64,000 bases of DNA from Mycobacterium sp. OAS707 (GTDB lineage Bacteria > Actinomycetota > Actinomycetes > Mycobacteriales > Mycobacteriaceae): assembly GCF_014873705.1 (NCBI RefSeq), contig NZ_JADBDS010000002.1:310001-374000 (forward strand), in the 5' to 3' direction. The translations under genes and the position numbers were made by a program. Of the stretch, positions 47,496 to 55,393 are shown piece by piece (the first letter of the stretch is position 1; each line of letters begins with the position of its first letter). The notes under the pieces are model-generated. The model did no database searches. It saw only the letters and a list, made by a program, of their open reading frames with translations, and was not told where the DNA came from.

Positions 47496-48818
47496 CTAGT
47501 AGACGGTAGTTGCGGACAGATTCAGGTCGGCCAATGCGCCCTGCGCGAGCTCATGCGTCGATGGGGATGTGTTCGCCATGCCGCTGCCGTAGGCCACGAC
47601 GGTCAGAAACCGGTTGCCGTTGATTGTTCCTGTGCCGCAGAACAACTGGCCGTGACTCTGCTCGATACGACTGCCAGTGATGCCCTGCTCGGCCAATCGC
47701 ATGGACACCTCGCAGGCATCCTGTCCGTCGACCCGCCCAATCAGTACGTCGAGGCTACCCAGGTTGGAGCAGCCCGCGGGAAGCTGCCCGGACGCCATGG
47801 CGATGCCTTCGGTCTTGCGGACCAGCCATCGTGGTGTGAACGGGATGAGCGGAAGCGCGGCGAGCATTTCATTGGGTTGCTCGGCCAGCGACCTCAGCCG
47901 GGTCTTCACCTCTGCACGCACGTTGGCCATGTCGGCGGCCACCGTATGGCAGTCGACGTCGAGCGTGATCGAGGTCAACGCATTCGCACGGTCATCGTCA
48001 CCACCGCGCTCGCTGACCGGGAGTACCACCGTCACGGTGCTGCCATCTGGGTGCACCCTGCCGACCCGGTGGGCGAGCCGAGCGGCGAACGCGACGAAAA
48101 GCGTGTTGCTGCTTCCGTTCAGTTCACCCGCGCGGGCATCCCACAACGCCGCGTCGGTCTGCATCGTCACCGATGGCAGCTCGAAATCGTCTCCAGCGAC
48201 TTCGCGCGGCCGCGCCGCGGTAGAAGGGCTCGCAGGGGGACTGAGCCTCAGCAGGATCAGAAGAGTCGCGAGCAGGGCGCGAAGCACGGCAGGCAACGCC
48301 CGTACGGCATCGGCCAGGTCGTCTGACACCGCACGCCAGCGATCGCGTGAATTCGGCTGGGAATACGCGAAATCGCGGCGCTCACCTTTGACGGCTTCGG
48401 CGATCGCGGTTGCCAGGCCGAGTCCGTCGGCGACACAGTGTGACGCCACCAACGTGACCGCGCAGCCACCGTCACCAAGCGGCAGCAGGCCCAGGTGGAA
48501 TGTCGGCCCCCACTCGGGGTCGACCTGCACCCGCGCGCGCTGCTCGAGCCATGCGCCGATCTCGGCCCGCGGCCGCTGCGTTGTGAGGGCGATGTCAGGT
48601 GATCGATCGTCGAGCACCCATCGATGCCTGCCGAACGGCAGTGGTGAACGCTCGATCCGGCGGCCAAGCAGTCCGTGTCCGAGATTACGGTTGAAAGCGC
48701 GCAATTCGTCGATATCGACGTCACGGTCGTATATCCAGGTGCACTGAACCACGCTGCCCTGACCCGTGGCCCGCAATCGGAGGTACGCGGCCTGATCGAG
48801 CAGCGCGAGCCTGCTCAC
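47496..48818 (-). CDS. Condensation-fold acyltransferase (HxxxDG), PapA/WES-like
   Basis: 440 residues from the GTG at 48816-48818; the frame continues upstream but there is a shadow of the ABC permease. The start overlaps the permease stop (GTGA). The catalytic motif HCVADG of CoA-dependent acyltransferases appears in VTLVASHCVADGLGLATAI near residue 135. The N-terminal SRLALLDQAAYLRLRATGQGSVVQC matches the acyl-acceptor side of condensation-type acyltransferases, and the C-terminal half carries LPAGCSNLGSLDVLIGRVDG, equivalent to the family's latch region. A hydrophobic stretch at about 170-195 (RALPAVLRALLATLLILLRLSPP) could touch the membrane. It probably esterifies a lipid handled by the adjacent exporter. 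Confidence 0.8.
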   Translation of the reverse strand: MSRLALLDQAAYLRLRATGQGSVVQCTWIYDRDVDIDELRAFNRNLGHGLLGRRIERSPLPFGRHRWVLDDRSPDIALTTQRPRAEIGAWLEQRARVQVDPEWGPTFHLGLLPLGDGGCAVTLVASHCVADGLGLATAIAEAVKGERRDFAYSQPNSRDRWRAVSDDLADAVRALPAVLRALLATLLILLRLSPPASPSTAARPREVAGDDFELPSVTMQTDAALWDARAGELNGSSNTLFVAFAARLAHRVGRVHPDGSTVTVVLPVSERGGDDDRANALTSITLDVDCHTVAADMANVRAEVKTRLRSLAEQPNEMLAALPLIPFTPRWLVRKTEGIAMASGQLPAGCSNLGSLDVLIGRVDGQDACEVSMRLAEQGITGSRIEQSHGQLFCGTGTINGNRFLTVVAYGSGMANTSPSTHELAQGALADLNLSATTVY

Positions 48819-49582
48819 CGGCAGCCCGCTTCTGCGGCAGCCCGATAGCCGCGGACCGCCGTCGGGCCGAAGACCGCGAGGAGCACCCCGGCCCATACCG
48901 TCGCCTGCGACAGCGGCCACAGCACCGGCCCGCCCTCTGCGAGCCCGCGCATCGCCTCGATCGTCGGCGACATCGGCTGAAGCCGTACCGCCGGCTGCAG
49001 CCACGAGGGGAACACTTCTGCGGGGGCCACCCCGGTGTTGAAGAACAACAGCACCACGCAACCCGCACCGAGCCACGTCACCATGGCCCGGCCGTCCGCA
49101 CGGACGGCGATCGCGATGACTGCGGTCGCGACACCGACCGAGATCAGCACCGGCACAAGGACAAAGGGCACGGTAGCCTGCCAGCCGCCCGCGAAACGCA
49201 GACCAAGCGCGACACCGAATGCGGTGAGCACGACGGCCGAAGCGATGGTGCGGGTGGCCTCGGCGAGGAGTCGACCGGTCAACGGGCTGGCCCGATGAAT
49301 CGGCAACACCCACAACCTCGTCAGCAGACCCGACTCCCGTTCGGCAGGCAATGCCAGGCCCGCGCCTAGCGTGCCGAAGACCGCACCGACCACGGCACAC
49401 ATCGGCACCAGGCCGTAGAGGCTGTCGCTTCCCGTCACGGCGAGCACGGCCTTGCCGACGAGCAGCTTGTAGATCACCAGTAGAAAAGTCGGGAACAACA
49501 ATGCCTGCACCGCGACGATGGGGTCGCGTCGCCAGCGCCGTAGCAGCCGTCCCGCCTCCAGCGCGCTCTGCCGAATCATCAT
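48815..49582 (-). CDS. ABC-2 type permease, DrrB/DrrC-like (second)
   Basis: 255 residues from the first ATG of the pair at 49577-49582; the longer frame upstream is a shadow of the other permease. The start overlaps the preceding stop. Six hydrophobic spans are visible: QALLFPTFLLVIYKLLVG, LVPMCAVVGAVFGTLGAGLAL, then the cytoplasmic loop PAERESGLLTRLWVLPIHRAS. After it come SAVVLTAFGVALGLRF and others, and the family end FFNTGVAPAEVFPSWLQPAVRLQPMSPTIEAMRGL. Daunorubicin-resistance-type permeases in mycobacteria (DrrB, DrrC) export complex lipids such as dimycocerosates. It pairs with the preceding permease and the DrrA-like ATPase. Confidence 0.85.
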   Translation of the reverse strand: MMIRQSALEAGRLLRRWRRDPIVAVQALLFPTFLLVIYKLLVGKAVLAVTGSDSLYGLVPMCAVVGAVFGTLGAGLALPAERESGLLTRLWVLPIHRASPLTGRLLAEATRTIASAVVLTAFGVALGLRFAGGWQATVPFVLVPVLISVGVATAVIAIAVRADGRAMVTWLGAGCVVLLFFNTGVAPAEVFPSWLQPAVRLQPMSPTIEAMRGLAEGGPVLWPLSQATVWAGVLLAVFGPTAVRGYRAAAEAGCR

Positions 49583-50319
49583 GCGCGCCTTTGCATGCGC
49601 AGGGCCAGGCTGCCGAAAACCGCCAACAGGGTCACGCACCACGCCGATGTCACCGCCAAGCCGACGGCCGTGATATGCCCGGCCGCGAGCCCGCGCAGAG
49701 TCTCGGTGACCTGCGATACCGGCTGATAGCGGACGAACGGACCGAGCCAAGCCGGAAACGATTCGGCAGGTGCGATGCCGGTGGAAAGCAGCACCAACAC
49801 CAACTGGGGCAGTAGCAGCACTTGGCTGGAGGACTCCACCGAACCGATCCGTGAGCCAAGCGCGTCGGCACCAAGGCAGACCGCCATCGCGAACGCCAAC
49901 ACGATGAGCACGAACAGCACGGCACAGCCAAGACCGCCGACCATCCGGAAGCCGAATATCGACGCGACGACCACGCCGGCGACCAACGCGATCACCGCGC
50001 GGATCAAGCAGTAGAGCATCCGCGCGGCCAGCGGAATCATCGCGGAGATTGGAAGGGTGCGAAGCCGAACCCCGAATCCCGACAACCGATCCCGGGCGGC
50101 GCGATCGGCGGTTGTCATCGCGCCGAACAACATGGCCTGCACCACGACGACCGGAAGCACGTACTGCGGGTATGTGATGCCGCCGGTGTCGATGAGGTTG
50201 CCCAACGCCAGGGTGAACCCGAGGAAGCAACCGACGGGGGCCAGCACCGCGAACAGCAGGTCGGCGTCGCGCATGGTGCCCGACATCGTGCGCAGTGTGA
50301 GTGCCGCCAGAGCACTCAT
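49579..50319 (-). CDS. ABC-2 type permease, DrrB/DrrC-like (first)
   Basis: 246 residues from the ATG at 50317-50319, overlapping the ATPase stop by ATGA. Six spans, starting LFAVLAPVGCFLGFTLALGNLI, with the conserved ABC-2 loop TADRAARDRLSGFGVRLRTLPIS and the end STGIAPAESFPAWLGPFVRYQPVSQVTETLRGL. The IAPAExFPxWLxPxVRxQP block is shared with the next permease, so the two are duplicated partners of a heterodimeric channel. It belongs to the papA operon. Confidence 0.85.
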   Translation of the reverse strand: MSALAALTLRTMSGTMRDADLLFAVLAPVGCFLGFTLALGNLIDTGGITYPQYVLPVVVVQAMLFGAMTTADRAARDRLSGFGVRLRTLPISAMIPLAARMLYCLIRAVIALVAGVVVASIFGFRMVGGLGCAVLFVLIVLAFAMAVCLGADALGSRIGSVESSSQVLLLPQLVLVLLSTGIAPAESFPAWLGPFVRYQPVSQVTETLRGLAAGHITAVGLAVTSAWCVTLLAVFGSLALRMQRRA

Positions 50320-51272
50320 ACGGTGACCGCCGGCGACGTCAGATTGAGGAACGCCTCGTCCAGAGACGGTCTGCGCAGCGAGATGTCGACCAGTTCGATG
50401 CCCAACCCATCGAGGCGGCGGAACACCTCTCCGAAGGTCACCACACCGTCGGGCGCAGGCACGGATACCGCTGCCGCCTGCTGATCGATCAGGGCATCGC
50501 AATCGGAGCCCGCGAAGTCGGCCAATGCCATTGCAATAGCGGACAAATGGACCGGATCAGCTGGAGTGACCTGGCAATAGCTGACGCCGACGCGGCACTT
50601 CAGATCATCGGCGGTGCCGCTGGCCACGATGCGACCGGAGTCCAGCACGATGATCGAGTCACTCAGGACGTCGGCCTCCTCGAGGTACTGCGTGGTGAGC
50701 AGCACGGTGACGTCCTGGTGACGCAAGGCCGATACCAAGTCCCAGACATCGCGGCGACTGCGCGGATCCAGACCGGTGGTCGGTTCGTCGAGGAACAGCA
50801 CCCTGGGCGGAACGACCAGCGCGACGGCGATGTCGATGCGTCTGCGCATTCCGCCGGAGTACGTGGACACCCGTCGGTCGGCCGCGTGACCCATGCCAAA
50901 CCGCTCGATGAGCTCGTCGGCCCGACGTCTGGCATGCCGGTGCCGCAGCCCGCGCAGCTTGCCGAACAGGGTCAGATTCTCACGGCCGGTGAGCAATTCG
51001 TCAAGCGCAGCGTACTGGCCCGTAACCCCGATGCACGCGCGAACCTCGCTTGACTGGCGCACCACATCGAATCCCGCAACGGCCGCGGACCCGGCAGTCG
51101 GCCGCAACAGCGTGGACAGGATGTTGATCGTTGTCGTCTTGCCTGCGCCGTTGTGACCGAGCAGCGCACAGACCGAGGCCCGCGGAACCGTGAAACTCAC
51201 ACCTTGCAGCGCCGATGAAGTCTTGCCGAATGACTTTGCCAGCTCACGGCATTCGATCGCAGCGTCAGGCAT
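50316..51272 (-). CDS. ABC transporter ATP-binding protein, DrrA family
   Basis: 318 residues from the ATG at 51270-51272. Walker A is LLGHNGAGKTTTINILSTLL, signature YSGGMRRRIDIAVALV, Walker B VLFLDEPTTGLD, and the switch region TTQYLEEAD. After the NBD a C-terminal ~80-residue domain, ending RRPSLDEAFLNLTSP, is typical of daunorubicin/lipid-type DrrA ATPases. With the two permeases it forms an inner-membrane exporter. Its start overlaps the papA stop by 8 bases, so the acyltransferase and exporter are translationally linked. Confidence 0.92.
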   Translation of the reverse strand: MPDAAIECRELAKSFGKTSSALQGVSFTVPRASVCALLGHNGAGKTTTINILSTLLRPTAGSAAVAGFDVVRQSSEVRACIGVTGQYAALDELLTGRENLTLFGKLRGLRHRHARRRADELIERFGMGHAADRRVSTYSGGMRRRIDIAVALVVPPRVLFLDEPTTGLDPRSRRDVWDLVSALRHQDVTVLLTTQYLEEADVLSDSIIVLDSGRIVASGTADDLKCRVGVSYCQVTPADPVHLSAIAMALADFAGSDCDALIDQQAAAVSVPAPDGVVTFGEVFRRLDGLGIELVDISLRRPSLDEAFLNLTSPAVTV

Positions 51273-52662
51273 GCGCGAGCTGCTCGACGCCATCGGCCAC
51301 CCGGGTGAACTCGGTTCGCATCGCCTCGACATAGCGCAGGACCGATTCACGGGCGACGTCGGTGCCGGGGTAGGCGACCACCAACTGCGTCTTGTCGCGC
51401 ATGCGGTTCACCCACATGCACACCGCCTCTGACAGGCGGTTGTCTCCCCAGATCCCTATCCGCAGTCCGTCCCAATAATCACTGAACGGCAGCTTGCGAA
51501 TGTCGATGTAGGACAGCATGGGAACCGGACGATCCGGCACTGCAAGCGGACCCGATGACGACGACTCCGGCATCTCGAGCAGATGGTAGTAGGGCACGGC
51601 GCCGAGAGTCGTGTTCAAGTCGAACGACGACTGCGCGGAGTTGACCACCTCTTCGAAGGGCGCGCCTGCCGTCGGAATCGCCAACGGCACGAAGCTCGCC
51701 AACCAGCCGACGGTGGTCGCGAATGCGGGGTCTCGCCGGTTGTCGAACGGGGTGAGTCCGAAGTACGTGCCTGCTCCGGTCAGTCGGTGTTCGGTGAGGG
51801 CCGCGCAGGCGAAAACGCCTCCGCTGAAGCGTGCGCCCGCGGCGCGGCAGGCCGCTTCGAAACGCCGTCCCTGGTCCTCGTCGATCAGGTCGAAGACGTC
51901 GATGGCTCCCGGTGTATCGGGAGTCGCCTCGCCGAGTTCCAGTGGAAAGGCCGGTAGCGCACCGCCGTTCGCGGCGACGAAATCTCGCCACGACCGGATC
52001 TGAGGTGACTGCTCGTCCAGAGCCGCGGTGTAGGCGCGCTGGTTGGTGCAGTAGTCGCGGTGGCTCGCCGCGGGCGTCAGCACGGCAGGTGCGCTCTGCA
52101 GGCTGGTGAAGTACGCCGTCTGGATGTCGAGGAAGATCACCCCTGCCGACATGCCGTCGGCTCGCAGGTGGTCGATCGCAATGTAGACGGTGAACCGGTC
52201 CTCGCCCTGGATGATGCCGAACGTGAAGCAGTCCCACTGCAGGGGATCGGGGGTGTCGAGCAGGAGCTTGCGGATCTGCGGGGGAGTCATCATGCCGTGA
52301 TCGGTCGGGGCCAAGGTGATGGACTCGGGATCGTCGATGACGTAACGGTGAATCTCGTCGTTCTCGTCGAATGCGAACCGATCGTGGTAGGTGTCGTGCC
52401 GTCGCACATGAGTGTTGACGGCCTCGGTCATCGCGTGGATGTCACAGGTACCCGCGATCTCCCAGACACCGATGCACAACCGCGGGATGTCACGGCCAAG
52501 GCTCGTCTGTCGCCGGTAGTAGTGAAGGTGTTGCGATTGCTGATAGCTCGCGGGGGCCGGATGGCGTGCCGCCTGGGCGGCGCTCGCATAGCTCGCCGCG
52601 GTGGGGTACCAGGACACGACGGTGCCCTCGGCGGTCCAGTCGTCAACCGTGCCCAAGAACAT
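51265..52662 (-). CDS. PapA-family acyltransferase (polyketide-associated protein type)
   Basis: 465 residues from the ATG at 52660-52662, with AAAGGAA 5 bases upstream. PapA1/2/3-like N-terminal SWYPTAASYASA is followed by SYQQSQHLHYYRR and CDIHAMTEAVNTHVRRHDTY. The catalytic motif DHLRADGMS (HxxxDG) lies in VYIAIDHLRADGMSAGVIF near residue 165. The C-terminal half has TVGWLASFVPLAI and VPMLSYIDIRKLPFSDYWDG. PapA proteins transfer fatty or polyketide acyl chains to trehalose or glycopeptidolipid sugars. No polyketide synthase is encoded in the visible block, so its acyl donor is made elsewhere. It heads an operon with the Drr-type exporter. Confidence 0.9.
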   Translation of the reverse strand: MFLGTVDDWTAEGTVVSWYPTAASYASAAQAARHPAPASYQQSQHLHYYRRQTSLGRDIPRLCIGVWEIAGTCDIHAMTEAVNTHVRRHDTYHDRFAFDENDEIHRYVIDDPESITLAPTDHGMMTPPQIRKLLLDTPDPLQWDCFTFGIIQGEDRFTVYIAIDHLRADGMSAGVIFLDIQTAYFTSLQSAPAVLTPAASHRDYCTNQRAYTAALDEQSPQIRSWRDFVAANGGALPAFPLELGEATPDTPGAIDVFDLIDEDQGRRFEAACRAAGARFSGGVFACAALTEHRLTGAGTYFGLTPFDNRRDPAFATTVGWLASFVPLAIPTAGAPFEEVVNSAQSSFDLNTTLGAVPYYHLLEMPESSSSGPLAVPDRPVPMLSYIDIRKLPFSDYWDGLRIGIWGDNRLSEAVCMWVNRMRDKTQLVVAYPGTDVARESVLRYVEAMRTEFTRVADGVEQLAHA

Positions 52663-53440
52663 GCGTTTTCCTTTCGTGTTCGTCAGCTCGTGACGACACT
52701 CCCGATGGCGTCGGCGTCACCGCAGAGGGTCTGCTGAATATCGTTGAGCGCCAGGGACAGTCGTTGTCCGCAAGGCAATGTCTGCCAGACCGCGCGAGCG
52801 AAGCCCGCCCGGCGATGCCACGCGGTGACCGTCAACCGGGCGCAGCCCCGCAATTGGCATGCGCGAGAAAATAGCAGGAATCAATCGCAATTGTGCAACT
52901 AGACATTGCAGATTCAGAGATCAAACATTACCGGCTAATACAGTGCCGTTTGCTGGATTTACGCCATTGCAGAATGGCCGGTTCACGCCAATTCTTGACG
53001 CGCCCGGCACTGCGATAACACGCGGCCGTCTGGTACGCAACAGCTATGCAGGCGAGATGTCGGAGGCGGTCAAAACCTTGCTGTCCAAGCAGATTTCAGC
53101 GACTTCATCAAGCTAGCGAGGCTAAGTTGACGCGCGTCACTATTGCCAACGACCGCGGTCGGCACTCCGGCGACCATGACATGCCCGGTTGTCGAATTCG
53201 TCCGCGATTGTAAACAGCATTATTGACGGTCAGCACAATTTTTGGAATGTGACCGTTATTTGCCGAATTGCGAGGCGCCCACGCGCGTCTCACCACACCC
53301 GAAAGATGCCAGTTGGGCACTTCAGCAAACTTTAGGAGATTTGTCTCCGCGTGCGCGGATCCGGCGTTTCGCGCGTGTGCGCGGGAGCCGCTGCGCCACA
53401 GTCGGATACGCGGTAGGCGACAGCCGTCGCCGATTCCTGC
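52663..53440. other. 778-base gap holding the papA promoter and a possible small ORF
   Basis: No convincing gene beyond a possible 50-residue frame just upstream of papA (listed separately). The part from about 52860 to 53340 is visibly AT-richer than the genome and carries scattered stops in all frames. Its short frames have no recognisable product. This composition break and the papA cluster next to it may mark a horizontally acquired border, but no repeat or integrase was seen. Confidence 0.45.
52683..52835 (-). CDS. Possible 50-residue peptide upstream of papA, doubtful
   Basis: A minus-strand frame ending 20 bases before the papA start. It reads LTVTAWHRRAGFARAVWQTL then CGQRLSLALNDIQQTLCGDA and ends SVVTS. 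Only TTG starts are available (52833-52835, or 52851-52853 adding six residues), with no clear Shine-Dalgarno. The sequence looks protein-like and the position fits an operon leader gene, but no family is recognised. Confidence 0.25.
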   Translation of the reverse strand: MTVTAWHRRAGFARAVWQTLPCGQRLSLALNDIQQTLCGDADAIGSVVTS

Positions 53441-54196
53441 CTAGTCGAGCCGGACGTATCTCTCGGCGAACCGTCGCAGGATCGTCGGCGGATGCTCGAC
53501 GCTCCGGTCGAGTGCTGCCAGCTTGAGTGACTCAGCGGTCTCCGGTGCGAAGTAGCCGTAGTCCTTGTAGACGTCGATGCGCGTGCAGATCCCGTCGGCG
53601 TCGAGTTCGGGGTGAAACTGCGTCGCATAGACGTTGTCACCGACGCGGAATGCCTGGATCGGACAGTCGGCCGAGTATGCGAGGGACGCCATATCCGACG
53701 GCAGCGCACTGGCACCTTCCTTATGGCCGCCGTAGGCGTCGAAGACGTCGGGCAGATCCGCGAACAGCGGGTCGTCTCGCCCCTGCTCGGTGAGTGTCAC
53801 GGTCATGGCCCCGACCGGCTCGGGGTAGCTGCGGTCGACGGTCGCTCCGATGATCGAGCCGAGCGTGCCGACGCCATAGCAGCATCCGAGAAACGGGAAG
53901 TCGTGGTCGACGATCCGCGCGATCAGGGGGAGAAGTTCCGATTCGACCCGCAGCTGCGTCTGCGATTTCAACTCCGGTGGGTCGCTGACGTTGTACGGTC
54001 CGCCGCCGAGGATGATGCCGGACCAGTCGGCGAGGTCGATCTCGCCAAGGGGTCGATGTGTCAGCCGGATGCGCTGCATCCCGTCGGTGTCCAGACCCGC
54101 GAAGCGCATCATCGCCGCGTACTCGTCGTCGGCCGCTGCATCTTCGGCGCGAATCGACAACAGCAAGAACGGGGCGTGTCCGGCGTCGATTGACAT
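53441..54196 (-). CDS. Class I glutamine amidotransferase-like protein
   Basis: 251 residues from the ATG at 54194-54196. GATase1 motifs: SGIILGGGPYNVSDPP (oxyanion region), the nucleophile elbow FPFLGCCYGVGTLG, with the Cys of GCCYG, and the His-Glu pair in VYATQFHPELD. All three catalytic residues are present, so it should release ammonia from glutamine. No synthetase domain is fused; single-domain members often act on free substrates. The neighbours do not suggest a pathway. It may be GMP-synthase-like or a gamma-glutamyl hydrolase-like member. Confidence 0.85.
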   Translation of the reverse strand: MSIDAGHAPFLLLSIRAEDAAADDEYAAMMRFAGLDTDGMQRIRLTHRPLGEIDLADWSGIILGGGPYNVSDPPELKSQTQLRVESELLPLIARIVDHDFPFLGCCYGVGTLGSIIGATVDRSYPEPVGAMTVTLTEQGRDDPLFADLPDVFDAYGGHKEGASALPSDMASLAYSADCPIQAFRVGDNVYATQFHPELDADGICTRIDVYKDYGYFAPETAESLKLAALDRSVEHPPTILRRFAERYVRLD

Positions 54197-54574
54197 GGTT
54201 CGCTAAATCTAGCGGCAGAAGTATGGGTGTTCATCGTTCTGACGGCGGGTACACCCTCATGTCGCGCATGCGAGCGATCACCGCTGTGCCGGTGATCCGC
54301 TGAGGCTGCCTCGGGCCCGTTCGGGGTTTGCTGAAAATTCTTAGTTGATCAGCAATACCGCCTTGCGCAGTGCTGCGGGGTTCCAAATATCGAAGACCGG
54401 CCAGTTTCTGCCAGCAGTTCTACACATCAGTTAATTAGCAAGCCGTTCTAGCCGCCACTTCTTAGAATTTGGTGTGATTTTGCTCTCGATGGTGGGTACC
54501 TCCGTCTCACAGGTAAAGAAGGGCTGACTCGGCGCCACGAGCACCGGGATCTGACGCAAGACGGAGACAGAGAA
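54197..54574. other. 378-base divergent gap with one hairpin
   Basis: No gene seen. It separates the minus-strand amidotransferase from the plus-strand 54575 gene and must hold both promoters. A perfect 8-base stem GATCACCG / CGGTGATC with a 6-base loop lies at 54276-54297, about 280 bases before the 54575 start. GGAG 10 bases before the ATG is the likely ribosome site. The middle part is AT-richer. Confidence 0.5.
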
Positions 54575-55375
54575 ATGAGTCACGAAGGACTGACCCCCGA
54601 CGAACTCCAAGCCGAGATGGGCATCGCACTGCCGGCCAAGGAGGTCGTATCGATCATCGATGTCAACGCCGACATCAACGTCGGCATCGACGCCGCGTCA
54701 CCGATCGACTTGTCCGCGGCCGCCAACCTGAACGTGGCGGCGCCGATCCAGGCTGCCGCCGGCGCCAACGTGCTGACGTACGGCTCCGATGCCGATTCCA
54801 CCGCAACACATTCGACGGGCGGCGGCATCGTCATCACGCAGACCATGGGCGATGTAACCGCCGACGCAACCTCGGTCCAGGACAGCGGCATCGATCAGTC
54901 CGGCGACACCAGCGACTCCGGTACTGGCACGGATACGGGCACCGGCACCGGCACCGACACTGGTACCGGCACCGATACGGGCACCGACACCGGGACCACC
55001 GTCGATACCAGTACGGCAGGGTTGACCGAGGGCGCTCTGCTGAACGTCGATGTGAACGTCGACCTCAACGCCGATCTCGCCGCGCCTATCGCCGGCGCAG
55101 TGGCTGCCAACGCGAACGTGGCGGCACCGATCAACGCCGGCGTCGCCGCCAACATCGGCTCGATCGACTCGACCGCCAACGCCGTGACCATCCAGGACGC
55201 CACCATCACGCAGACGATGACCGACGTCCATGCCACGGCGGATTCCGATCAGACATCGAACATCGCACAAGGCTCGGATACGACGGGCGGCAGCACCGCT
55301 GGTACGTCGAGCGCTGGCACCAGTGGTGGCACCTCGAGCACCGGCACTTCCGGCAGCGGCACGTCAGCCGGCTGA
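54575..55375 (+). CDS. Duplicated Asn/Val/Ala-rich protein with leader-like N terminus, putative substrate of the next gene
   Basis: 266 residues. Residues 1-27 (MSHEGLTPDELQAEMG, LPAKEVVS at 19-26) are acidic and resemble the leader regions of actinobacterial ribosomal peptides; there is no Sec signal. Two copies of one unit follow: 28-112 (INVGIDAA, NLNVAAPIQAAAGANV, ITQTMGDVTADATSVQDSGI, QSGDT) and 157-236 (VNVDLNADLAAPI, NANVAAPINAGVAANI, ITQTMTDVHATADSDQTSNI, QGSDT). A Gly/Thr/Asp linker (113-149) and a Gly/Ser/Thr tail (237-266) flank them. There is no cysteine. Neighbouring genes encode a PqqD-M50 protease and two membrane proteins. I do not know its function. Confidence 0.8.
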   Translation: MSHEGLTPDELQAEMGIALPAKEVVSIIDVNADINVGIDAASPIDLSAAANLNVAAPIQAAAGANVLTYGSDADSTATHSTGGGIVITQTMGDVTADATSVQDSGIDQSGDTSDSGTGTDTGTGTGTDTGTGTDTGTDTGTTVDTSTAGLTEGALLNVDVNVDLNADLAAPIAGAVAANANVAAPINAGVAANIGSIDSTANAVTIQDATITQTMTDVHATADSDQTSNIAQGSDTTGGSTAGTSSAGTSGGTSSTGTSGSGTSAG

Positions 55376-55393
55376 CGCTGACACGAACCGTCC

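Noticed and set aside
48819..49400. Long N-terminal extension of the condensation acyltransferase frame
   Set aside because: Arg/Gly-rich shadow of the ABC permease; the GTG at 48816-48818 with GTGA overlap explains the gene.
52859..53116. 85-codon plus-strand frame upstream of papA
   Set aside because: It lies in an AT-rich stretch, has no coding character or family, and lacks a ribosome site.
55010..55320. Gly/Thr/Asp tracts in the 54575 gene as PE/PPE or collagen-like repeats
   Set aside because: There is no PE/PPE head and no Gly-X-Y periodicity; they are linkers beside a duplicated unit.
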